A DNA stretch of 7,284 bases, taken from positions 1-7,284 of the forward strand of contig CAKOOQ010000038.1 of assembly GCA_934098555.1 (NCBI GenBank), written 5' to 3'. Of this stretch, positions 1 to 5,211 are shown piece after piece. The notes beneath the pieces were generated by a model, which was not told the origin of the DNA, did no database searches, and saw only the letters and a list, made by a program, of their open reading frames with translations. The DNA comes from an uncultured Bacilli bacterium. GTDB taxonomy: Bacteria; Bacillota_I; Bacilli_A; RF39; UBA660. Each line of letters opens with the position of its first letter. The first letter of the stretch is position 1. The position numbers were made by a program, and so were the translations under genes.

Positions 1-80
1 GTTATTACAATTATGATAGAATTAAAGTTAAATTAAAAGGATTGTCTCCCGTGAATTACAGGTTACAATCCTCTAAGTAG
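1..80 (+). CDS. IS3-family (IS150-group) transposase, C-terminal end only
   Basis: Partial gene running in from the left edge. In the frame starting at base 3 it reads YYNYDRIKVKLKG, then LSPVNYRLQSSK and a TAG stop. The tail of DDE/rve-type OrfB transposases of the IS150 group usually reads YYN..RI..KLKGLSPV.YR, so the family call rests on a distinctive motif despite only 25 residues. This part follows the catalytic core, so none of the DDE residues is visible and activity cannot be judged. The stop lies 40 nt before the element's tip, a normal distance. An apparent inverted repeat here (AGGATTGT / ACAATCCT) falls inside this coding stretch and its end. Confidence 0.85.
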   Translation, partial: YYNYDRIKVKLKGLSPVNYRLQSSK

Positions 81-95
81 AAAATATTTATAAAT

Positions 96-120
96 TGTCC
101 AACTTTTGGGGTTCAGTTCA
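96..120 (-). repeat. Terminal inverted repeat (IRR) of the IS150-group element
   Basis: The 25-nt end reads, from tip inward on the minus strand, TGAACTGAACCCC followed by AAAAGTTGGACA. It starts with the TG typical of IS3-family tips, and the CCCC-A-run-GTTGGACA pattern is common in IS150-group elements of low-GC Gram-positives. The partner IRL would lie upstream of the window, so the repeat is called from motif and position next to the transposase end. Confidence 0.8.
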
Positions 121-131
121 AGGCATCACTT

Positions 132-1499
132 TTATTCTTCTTTTGTACAAGCATCTCCACGATTATCATGAAGAGATTCAATTTCATCTTCTGTATCTGG
201 AAAAGTACTTTCACCAAATTCTTTAGCTAAATCATTTTTGGTAACGTTTATTTCAACACGAATGGTATAGTTAGTATCGTTTGTAATAACTTTTCCTTTT
301 AAACCATCAAAACCATCGTCTGTCACATCACCTAAAGCGTCATCATAAGTTTCATCATCAAAAACATATTCAACAATTTTAACATTATCATAAAGTGTAT
401 TAGATGTCGTGATACCATAACGGAAATAAACATTAACGGTAGCTTTAGGATATGTTTTAGAAATATCTTCATATCCACATTCTAAGTAATGACTTGGAGC
501 ATCGTTACTTACCGTTAACTTAGCCGTCACAGTGGTTGTATTTTGATAAGCATCGGAAGCCACAATAGTAACATCATATGTTCCTTCTTTTGTGACATCA
601 AATGTCGATTCATCTTCAAAAGCAAAGGAAATTTCGCCTTCGTCTTCACTAGCGTCGGTGGCACTTTCAATAAAATCTTCAGGATTCACTTCTTTATTTG
701 GTACCACAATAAGGTCTTTGGTTTTCACTTCTGGTCCCTTAGTATCTTTAACGGTTACCGTTTTAGAACCTGTTGTCTTACTTCCACAAGTCACACTCCA
801 TTCATACGTACCGGCTTTTTTAACATCAACATTACTTTTTAAAGTACATTGACTTGATGTAATACCGGATAAGGAAACATAACTTAAAACATTTTCCGTA
901 AGCGGACTACCAAGCTCTATTTCACTACCGATGATAGGTGTAATCGTAACAGCATTTTTCTTACTTAAAACAAGAAAATAGTAAACCCCAAAACCGACAG
1001 CTGCAATTAGTACAATGATAAGAACAATAAGAAGAATTTTGTTCATTTTACCTTTTTTCTTTTCTTTAGGTGGCTCTGCTGAAGGACTTGGAGGAACAGG
1101 AACGCCATCAAACATACTTGTGTTATTAGTTGGAGGAACCATACCACCAACCATATTGTTCATATTAACACCCGTATTTATACTAGATTGTGGGGGATTT
1201 AAATTCACATTATTATTAGGCCCTATATTGGTTCCCATTAAAGGCTCGACTGTTGGAGCCTCATTTTGTTCGGCAGAAACTGCAGGAGGAATCATTCCAG
1301 GTGGATTTAAATTAACAGGACTGGCATTAGGAATAACACCGGGCATTGTCGTATTTAACGTATCTAAATTCTGTGTACCCATAGAACCTAAACTGTCTAC
1401 ATTCATTGTATTGTTATTAGGCATTGGCATATCATTTGACATGCCATTCGTATTATTAGGTACGGGTATTTGATTAAAGTTTTGATTTTCATTATTCAT
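132..1499 (-). CDS. Membrane-anchored surface protein: Asn/Pro-rich N-terminus, one TM helix, Ig-like domains
   Basis: A 455-residue protein of unknown function. Residues 1-140 are low-complexity and rich in Asn, Pro, Met and Gly, with recurring bits such as IPVPNN, MPMPNN and two NLNPP copies; no signal peptide is seen. A basic patch (KEKKKGKMNK, about 145-154) precedes one hydrophobic helix at 155-178, so the Asn/Pro region should be cytoplasmic and the rest outside. Residues 184-251 look like an Ig-like beta domain with two Cys (218, 239). Residues 253-331 (DTKGP start, GTYDVTIVASDAYQN motif) resemble HYR/DUF5011-type Ig-like repeats. Residues 335-455 form an acidic C-terminal domain with Cys 341 and 451. 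The ATG start is backed by GAGGT seven nt upstream and a strong promoter. Probable role: envelope scaffold or adhesion, which is inference. Its native terminator is not visible; the IS element lies just past the stop. Confidence 0.85.
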   Translation of the reverse strand: MNNENQNFNQIPVPNNTNGMSNDMPMPNNNTMNVDSLGSMGTQNLDTLNTTMPGVIPNASPVNLNPPGMIPPAVSAEQNEAPTVEPLMGTNIGPNNNVNLNPPQSSINTGVNMNNMVGGMVPPTNNTSMFDGVPVPPSPSAEPPKEKKKGKMNKILLIVLIIVLIAAVGFGVYYFLVLSKKNAVTITPIIGSEIELGSPLTENVLSYVSLSGITSSQCTLKSNVDVKKAGTYEWSVTCGSKTTGSKTVTVKDTKGPEVKTKDLIVVPNKEVNPEDFIESATDASEDEGEISFAFEDESTFDVTKEGTYDVTIVASDAYQNTTTVTAKLTVSNDAPSHYLECGYEDISKTYPKATVNVYFRYGITTSNTLYDNVKIVEYVFDDETYDDALGDVTDDGFDGLKGKVITNDTNYTIRVEINVTKNDLAKEFGESTFPDTEDEIESLHDNRGDACTKEE

Positions 1500-1532
1500 T
1501 TTATCGACCTCTTTATTCTAATTCATAAAACA

Positions 1533-1561
1533 ATTATACAGATAATTCCTCCCTTTTTCAA
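1533..1561 (-). promoter_or_regulatory. Sigma-A-type promoter of the Ig-domain protein gene
   Basis: On the minus strand TTGAAA (1556-1561) and TATAAT (1533-1538) are separated by 17 nt: five of six and six of six matches to the housekeeping consensus at ideal spacing. The start codon is 33 nt past the -10 box, leaving a leader of about 27 nt that holds a GAGGT ribosome-binding site. The gene therefore has its own transcription start, separate from the muramidase gene upstream. Confidence 0.8.
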
Positions 1562-1661
1562 GAGAAAAATTTTTAGAAAAAATCTAGTAATAAATATGAA
1601 CAAAAGGAAAAATCCTAAATTTTTATATTCACGTTTATTACATGATATCAGTTTAAAGCAT

Positions 1662-1686
1662 AAAAAAATTAGATATGACTATCTAA
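1662..1686 (-). terminator. Intrinsic terminator after the muramidase-like gene
   Basis: On the minus strand, six bases past the stop codon's first base-complement, TTAGATA pairs with TATCTAA around a GTCA loop, followed at once by seven T (seen as A at 1662-1668 on the plus strand). The stem is a perfect 7 bp but AT-rich, so it may be leaky. It separates the muramidase gene from the Ig-domain gene's promoter about 100 nt further on. Confidence 0.7.
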
Positions 1687-1691
1687 CTTTC

Positions 1692-2366
1692 TTAAGCATT
1701 CCTAATGGCATTTATATAATTATTAACTTTATAAGCCCATGTACTACTTGTCGCATATTTGGTATTTATTTGTTCAGGTGTAACAAGACCCTTTTGAATA
1801 TAATTATTAGCTAAGTTTCTTATCATAGCTTCAATACCAGCATCTAAAGATTGAAAAGTAGCGTAAGAGGTACCAAGACAACTTCCTGCGCCCTTCATAC
1901 CACCTACATTATTACACTTTGTAACCATAGAGCTACAACCCCATTTACAACCTGTTTCTAGTAAAGTAATGGCTAAAGCTAAATAAGGGTCTACGCCATA
2001 CTGAATAGAATATTTAGCAAAACTCATTCCGTATCCACTTAATGTACTACTTAGACTGTTATTTAACTTTAAAGCAAGTTCATCCATTGTCATGCCCTCA
2101 TGGACAATGACAGGTGTTGATGCTTTTAAACTTATAATTTCTATTTCTTGTTTTAGTTCTTTTTCATCAAACTTTAATTCTTTTTCTTTTAGTTTTTTCG
2201 TTTGATTTTTTAACATAACCGATTCAATTACGGCATTAGAAGCTGTTGTATACGCACTGTCTAATGAAATAATTGTGATTCCTTCTATTAGATTTGTAAA
2301 AATTTCAATACTACATATAACGGTGATTGCAAGTAAAACGGCTTTCACCGAGGGTAATTTTTTCAT
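1692..2366 (-). CDS. Muramidase/glucosaminidase-like cell-wall protein with N-terminal membrane segment
   Basis: A 224-residue protein from the start chosen here. Residues 1-35 hold a short basic end and a hydrophobic stretch (about 7-34), a signal peptide or anchor. Residues 53-77 are charged and probably coiled coil. Residues 95-224 resemble lysozyme-fold glucosaminidases (GH73-like): SIQYGVDPYLALAITLLETG with a likely catalytic Glu at 137, then NNVGGMKG (152-159), SYATFQSLDAGIEAMIRNL, and a C-terminal WAYKVNNYINAI. Four Cys (140, 144, 151, 163) crowd around the active-site region and could form disulfides outside the cell. Expected role: cutting glycan strands of peptidoglycan; the exact bond is not decided by sequence. 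An ATG 13 codons earlier (2403-2405) is in frame but lies inside the -10 box, so the start is the ATG at 2364-2366 with AGAAGGA upstream. Confidence 0.82.
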   Translation of the reverse strand: MKKLPSVKAVLLAITVICSIEIFTNLIEGITIISLDSAYTTASNAVIESVMLKNQTKKLKEKELKFDEKELKQEIEIISLKASTPVIVHEGMTMDELALKLNNSLSSTLSGYGMSFAKYSIQYGVDPYLALAITLLETGCKWGCSSMVTKCNNVGGMKGAGSCLGTSYATFQSLDAGIEAMIRNLANNYIQKGLVTPEQINTKYATSSTWAYKVNNYINAIRNA

Positions 2367-2376
2367 TTCTAAACCA

Positions 2377-2383
2377 TCCTTCT
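2377..2383 (-). promoter_or_regulatory. Ribosome-binding site fixing the muramidase start
   Basis: The minus strand reads AGAAGGA here, 10 nt before the ATG at 2364-2366. It supports that ATG over the in-frame ATG at 2403-2405, which overlaps the promoter and so cannot be on the transcript. Confidence 0.7.
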
Positions 2384-2403
2384 TCTTTCCAGAAAGTGAA
2401 CTC

Positions 2404-2433
2404 ATTATACAATAGCTTATTCCTATTTGTCAA
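2404..2433 (-). promoter_or_regulatory. Consensus sigma-A promoter of the muramidase-like gene
   Basis: The minus strand has a perfect TTGACA (2428-2433) and a perfect TATAAT (2404-2409) with an 18-nt spacer. The -10 box shares bases with an in-frame ATG (TATAATG), so transcription should begin near 2397 and that ATG is not translated. A full-consensus promoter predicts high housekeeping-type expression unless a repressor acts; no operator repeat is obvious. Confidence 0.85.
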
Positions 2434-2517
2434 ATTTTTTGATTTTTAAATGCATACATTTGTTTTTGTTTTAGCTGTAAATCACGATAAATAAAGGGTT
2501 TAAAAAATTATATTTTT

Positions 2518-3036
2518 TCAAGAAAAAAAGAAAGAAGTAATCAAAAAAGCCATGATAACACCGACAGCATCCGCAAATAAACCCGCGCTTAAGGCATGTT
2601 TCGTTTTGGTTACTTTTATGGAGCCAAAGTAAAGGGCCAAGACATAAATTGTCGTATCGGTACACCCTTGTAAGTTAGAGGCTAATCTTCCTACGAAAGA
2701 ATCGGGCCCATATAATTCAAAAATATTGGTCATAATAGCTAGGGAAGCTGTCCCAGAAATGGGTCTTACAAGGGCCATTGGTAACACTTGAATAGGAAGG
2801 CCAATCCGGTTTAAAAAAGGTGTAAAATAAGAAAAAATAAACTCAAGAAAATGAGAATTTAAAAACAAATTTGTTGCAAAAACCATCGCGATAACCGCTG
2901 GGGCAATATTAAAGGTGGTAATAAGGCCTTCTTTCGCCCCTTTTAAAAAAGAATCATAGACATTCACTCTTTTTTTAAAAGCATATAAAATAATACCTAA
3001 AACAAAAAGAGGCACAATATAATTAGATATTTGCAT
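2518..3036 (-). CDS. spmB: Spore maturation protein B (SpmB), nucleoside-recognition/gate-domain membrane protein
   Basis: A 172-residue membrane protein close to the usual SpmB length. Hydrophobic spans lie at about 5-20, 40-60, 63-90, 128-140 and 150-171. Diagnostic motifs are FLKGAKEG (30-37), LVRPISGTASL (89-99), GPDSFVGRLASNLQG (110-124) with CTDTT (125-129), and GLFADAVG (152-159), all matching the SpmB family (Gate/nucleoside-recognition fold). In B. subtilis SpmA and SpmB are needed for proper spore-core dehydration and heat resistance; their transported substrate, if any, is unknown. ATG start with AAGGAG five nt upstream. Its first 14 nt overlap the end of spmA, so the two are translationally coupled. 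Last gene of the dacB-spmA-spmB set; no convincing terminator follows. Confidence 0.93.
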   Translation of the reverse strand: MQISNYIVPLFVLGIILYAFKKRVNVYDSFLKGAKEGLITTFNIAPAVIAMVFATNLFLNSHFLEFIFSYFTPFLNRIGLPIQVLPMALVRPISGTASLAIMTNIFELYGPDSFVGRLASNLQGCTDTTIYVLALYFGSIKVTKTKHALSAGLFADAVGVIMAFLITSFFFS

Positions 3037-3607
3037 TTTTTCTCCTTTTTATATAATCGTAAATAAGACCCGAAATATTAGAACAAAGTGTTGCTAAAAT
3101 ACTTGTCAAAATAATCTCAGAAGGATTGGCACTTTGATACATGGCTCTTAAAGCAATAACCGTCGTTGGTACCAAGGTAACACCACCCGTATTTAAAACA
3201 AGGAAGGTTATCATAGCCTCGGTGGCTGTATCTTTCTGAGGGTTATCTTCTTGCATACATTCCATAGCTTTTAAGCCAAAAGGTGTCGCGGCACTACCAA
3301 GACCTAAAGCATTGGCGGCTATATTACTAGCAATATAAGATAAAGCCTTATGATTTTTAGGTAAAGAGGGAAAAAGTTTGGATAAAAAAGGACAAACAAG
3401 CGCAGAAAATTTTTCTAAAACACCGGCATCCTCGGCGATTTGCATAATTCCTGTCCATAAAACAAGTAAAGGCATCATATCTAAAAGAAGATTAATGCCA
3501 TCTAAACCACCTTTTAAAATTTGACTATTTAAACTTTCAACATTACCTGTAAGAAAAGAGAAGATGGCACCGACCGCGATAAAAAAAACAAAAATATAGG
3601 TTACCAA
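3023..3607 (-). CDS. spmA: Spore maturation protein A (SpmA), TTG start
   Basis: A 194-residue membrane protein from the start chosen here. Family motifs: a Gly-rich first span ending FLTGN, LKGGLDGINLLLDMMPLLV, MQIAEDAGVLEKFS, SNIAANALGLGSAATPFG (about 94-111) with LKAM after it, and LNTGGVTLVPTTVIALR (138-154). These are hallmarks of SpmA, partner of SpmB in spore maturation. No ATG is available near the start. A TTG at 3623-3625 lies inside the Shine-Dalgarno sequence GGAGGTGG itself, so the TTG at 3605-3607, 9 nt past that site, is the better start; it gives MVTYIFV, matching how Bacillus SpmA begins as I recall it. This TTG overlaps the last 7 nt of dacB. The end overlaps spmB by 14 nt. 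SpmA homologues also occur in non-spore-formers, so sporulation is likely but not proven. Confidence 0.92.
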   Translation of the reverse strand: MVTYIFVFFIAVGAIFSFLTGNVESLNSQILKGGLDGINLLLDMMPLLVLWTGIMQIAEDAGVLEKFSALVCPFLSKLFPSLPKNHKALSYIASNIAANALGLGSAATPFGLKAMECMQEDNPQKDTATEAMITFLVLNTGGVTLVPTTVIALRAMYQSANPSEIILTSILATLCSNISGLIYDYIKRRKNANI

Positions 3608-4665
3608 TGTGTAAGCCACCTCCAAAATTTGACAAAGAAATTTTCTTTAATTGGGTTATTTATTTCTTGATAGATATCGGTTTTGGAAAGAAGCGTATCC
3701 CCAAGATAAACGAAAGCTTCGCCCACTCTTTCTTCTTGACTTGTATTATCTAAATTAATTTTTATTTGCAGGTTCTTTTTTTCTTCTTCTTTTAAAAGGG
3801 CATATAAATTTTCTTTAATATAGTACTTGGTGAGATTTTCTTCATCAATAACAAAATTATCTTTATCAAGTAAAAGAACCCGGTCGTAATTTTTAAAGAC
3901 CTCTTCGCAAAAATTTTTATGGTCTAAAAAATCATTGCCATCGTTTAAGGTGACAACTATACAGGTTTTCTCATCTTTAGAAGAAGCTGTGACAAGTGTT
4001 CTTTTGGCTTTTTTCGTAAAACCGGTTTTGCCACCCAACTGATATTCATAAGAAAAAAGAAGTTTATTTTTATTTTGCCAAACATAACTTTTGTTTAAGG
4101 TGCTTGCTTTATAACTTTTTGTATGAATAATTTCTTTAAAGGTGTCATTTAAAAGAGCGTAACGCATAAGAAGAGCCATATCATAGGCAGTCGATATATT
4201 TCCTTCTTCTTTTTCATTTTCAAGACCATGAGGATTTATAAAATGAGTATGGTTCATCCCCAGTTCCACGGCTTTTTCATTCATTAAAGAAACAAAATTA
4301 TCGGTATTACCAGCAATATGATAAGCTATCTCAATAGCCGCATCATTGCCACTTCGAAGCATAAGACCATAAAGCAAATCTTTCAAGCGTATTTTTTCTC
4401 CCACTTGTAAGTAAATGGCACTTCCAAAAGCCTTTAAAACTTCTTCGCCAACGGTTCTTTCACTTTCTAAATTTCCCTTTTCAAGAGCAATTAAACAGGT
4501 CATAATCTTGGTGGTACTTGCAATTAATTTTTCTTTTTGAGGTTCCTTAGAAAAAAGAACTCTTTCGGAATCAAAGTCCATGACAACATAACTTTCCGCT
4601 AAAGAAGATGCTTTGATAGGTAAAAAAAGGAAAAAAAATCCTATAGCAAAATATATTCCTTTCAT
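3601..4665 (-). CDS. dacB: D-alanyl-D-alanine carboxypeptidase (PBP5-like, DacB/DacF type)
   Basis: A 354-residue secreted serine peptidase (family S11) that removes the terminal D-Ala from peptidoglycan stem peptides, lowering cross-linking. A signal peptide covers about 1-20 (hydrophobic GIYFAIGFFFLFLPI, then KASS). Catalytic motifs are intact: STTK (Ser50, Lys53), SGN (105-107) and KTG (213-215), with PHGL at 145-148. After about 260 comes the beta-rich C-terminal domain, and the end (NFFVKFWRWLTHW) is an amphipathic membrane-binding tail as in class C PBPs. ATG start with AAGGTGA six nt upstream. Position directly before spmA-spmB matches B. subtilis dacB-spmA-spmB, where DacB (PBP5*) trims spore cortex. 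The gene symbol rests mainly on that context; by sequence alone dacF or dacA cannot be excluded. Confidence 0.92.
   Translation of the reverse strand: MKGIYFAIGFFFLFLPIKASSLAESYVVMDFDSERVLFSKEPQKEKLIASTTKIMTCLIALEKGNLESERTVGEEVLKAFGSAIYLQVGEKIRLKDLLYGLMLRSGNDAAIEIAYHIAGNTDNFVSLMNEKAVELGMNHTHFINPHGLENEKEEGNISTAYDMALLMRYALLNDTFKEIIHTKSYKASTLNKSYVWQNKNKLLFSYEYQLGGKTGFTKKAKRTLVTASSKDEKTCIVVTLNDGNDFLDHKNFCEEVFKNYDRVLLLDKDNFVIDEENLTKYYIKENLYALLKEEEKKNLQIKINLDNTSQEERVGEAFVYLGDTLLSKTDIYQEINNPIKENFFVKFWRWLTHW
3616..3623 (-). promoter_or_regulatory. Strong Shine-Dalgarno site fixing the spmA TTG start
   Basis: The minus strand reads GGAGGTGG within the last codons of dacB. The only sensible in-frame start at proper spacing is the TTG at 3605-3607 (9 nt after GGAGGTG). 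A strong site paired with a weak start codon overlapping the upstream stop is typical of coupled translation. Confidence 0.75.
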
Positions 4666-4683
4666 AAGGTATCACCTTGTTTC

Positions 4684-4689
4684 ATTATA
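4684..4689 (-). promoter_or_regulatory. Candidate -10 box of the dacB-spmA-spmB operon
   Basis: The minus strand reads CATATAATG just after the terminator, 18 nt before the dacB start. It is a perfect TATAAT but no good TTGACA lies 16-18 nt upstream (TGGACT at 19 nt is the nearest). CATATAAT also resembles a sporulation sigma-E -10 (CATACAnT, one mismatch), the factor driving this operon in B. subtilis, but no matching ATA -35 is seen. The sigma factor is therefore open. The predicted transcript would start almost at the ribosome-binding site. Confidence 0.45.
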
Positions 4690-4691
4690 TG

Positions 4692-4713
4692 AAAAAAAGG
4701 ACTCTTTTAGTCC
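4692..4713 (-). terminator. Intrinsic terminator after the lipoprotein gene
   Basis: On the minus strand GGACT pairs with AGTCC around a five-base loop (AAAAG), followed directly by seven T. The stem is short (5 bp) but the T-run is good, and it sits seven nt past the lipoprotein stop codon. It separates the 65/210/163-residue operon from dacB, and it overlaps the region where a dacB -35 box would be. Confidence 0.65.
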
Positions 4714-4719
4714 ATTCTT

Positions 4720-5211
4720 TTAACCGGTAAAAATGCCGTGAATTTTTTGTAAGGTAATATAATTAGGATTTTCAAGTTTCCAAGTATCATTATCTAAATA
4801 AACCAGAAAGGTCAAGGTATATTTAATACGCTTATTTTCTTTTTTCATATAATCGAGTTGTAAGTCTTTATAAGATTGTTCTTTATTGGTTTCGTAAGCT
4901 TCATTGGCTTTTTTAACCGCGTTATTGTAATCATAAACCTCAATGGTTGCACTCACGAGGGCCTTATCCCCATCATATGTCACATTATCAATGTGATACT
5001 TTAAATCAACATATTGTTTTTTCATAATAAGAGCATAAATTTCTTGTTGTTTAGCGTTTAAATTTTCATTTTGAATCAATTCGTTTAAAGAAGAGGTAAC
5101 TTTTTTACTATGATTTTGATAAGCATTTAAGTAATCTATCACGGGTGTTTTTGCATTATTAGAAACACATCCTGAAAAAAGAAATAAACCCAAGAAAAGG
5201 AAAATTTTCAT
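4720..5211 (-). CDS. Putative lipoprotein of unknown function
   Basis: A 163-residue protein with a type II signal peptide: MKIFLFLGLFLFSGC, lipobox FSGC with the lipidated Cys at 15. The mature part starts with an SNNAKTP linker, then a helical segment (VIDYLNAYQN to about 65) and beta strands (DNVTYDGDKALVSATIEVYDY, RIKYTLTFLVYLDNDTWKLEN). This helix-then-sheet order resembles NTF2-like/DUF4878-type lipoproteins, but no specific family is recognised. It probably sits on the outer face of the membrane. A GTG two codons upstream touches the Shine-Dalgarno sequence AAGGAG and is too close; the ATG at 5209-5211 has 5-nt spacing and overlaps the upstream gene's stop in an ATGA junction, implying coupled translation. 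It ends at a terminator. Confidence 0.82.
   Translation of the reverse strand: MKIFLFLGLFLFSGCVSNNAKTPVIDYLNAYQNHSKKVTSSLNELIQNENLNAKQQEIYALIMKKQYVDLKYHIDNVTYDGDKALVSATIEVYDYNNAVKKANEAYETNKEQSYKDLQLDYMKKENKRIKYTLTFLVYLDNDTWKLENPNYITLQKIHGIFTG

Larger units (their letters stand above)
1..120 (+). mobile_element. Right end of an IS3-family (IS150-group) insertion sequence
   Basis: The left 120 bases are the terminal part of an insertion sequence that continues off the left edge. Seen directly: a transposase C-terminus on the plus strand ending in TAG at 78-80, then 15 nt, then a 25-nt terminal repeat at 96-120. Read inward from its tip on the minus strand the repeat begins TGAACTGAACCCC and continues AAAAGTTGGACA, the typical end of IS150-like elements. 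Since the transposase reads toward this tip, this is the right end (IRR). The outer base is at 120. Bases 121-123 (agg) could be half of a 3-4 bp target duplication, but the other end is out of view. The insertion lies 11 nt past the stop codon of the Ig-domain gene. Confidence 0.85.

Noticed and set aside
38..72. Inverted repeat AGGATTGT / ACAATCCT that looks like a terminator stem
   Set aside because: It falls within the coding end of the IS transposase, has a 19-nt loop, and is not followed by a proper T-run in either direction; probably chance.
543..1473. Plus-strand open frames opposite the Ig-domain gene (543-842, 592-852, 1015-1473)
   Set aside because: They are antisense to a well-supported gene with promoter and RBS, and their translations show only the mirror of its low-complexity composition.
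1500..1691. Search for an RNA gene, riboswitch or CRISPR repeat in the largest intergenic gap
   Set aside because: Apart from the promoter at 1533-1561 and the terminator at 1662-1686, it is AT-rich sequence without repeats or conserved RNA motifs that I can recognise.
1470..1814. Plus-strand 114-codon frame across the intergenic region
   Set aside because: It spans the Ig-gene promoter, the muramidase terminator and the end of the muramidase gene, lacks a ribosome-binding site, and is Ile/Lys/Phe-rich as expected from AT-rich non-coding DNA.
2434..2517. Possible terminator for spmB (AAATG-TATG-CATTT, near 2448-2461)
   Set aside because: The stem is only 5 bp, AT-rich, and on the minus strand is followed by TAAAAATC rather than a T-run. 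No convincing terminator was found, so read-through into the muramidase gene remains possible.
2471..2665. Minus-strand 64-codon frame overlapping the end of spmB
   Set aside because: It lies in another frame of a clear SpmB coding region and has no start signal.
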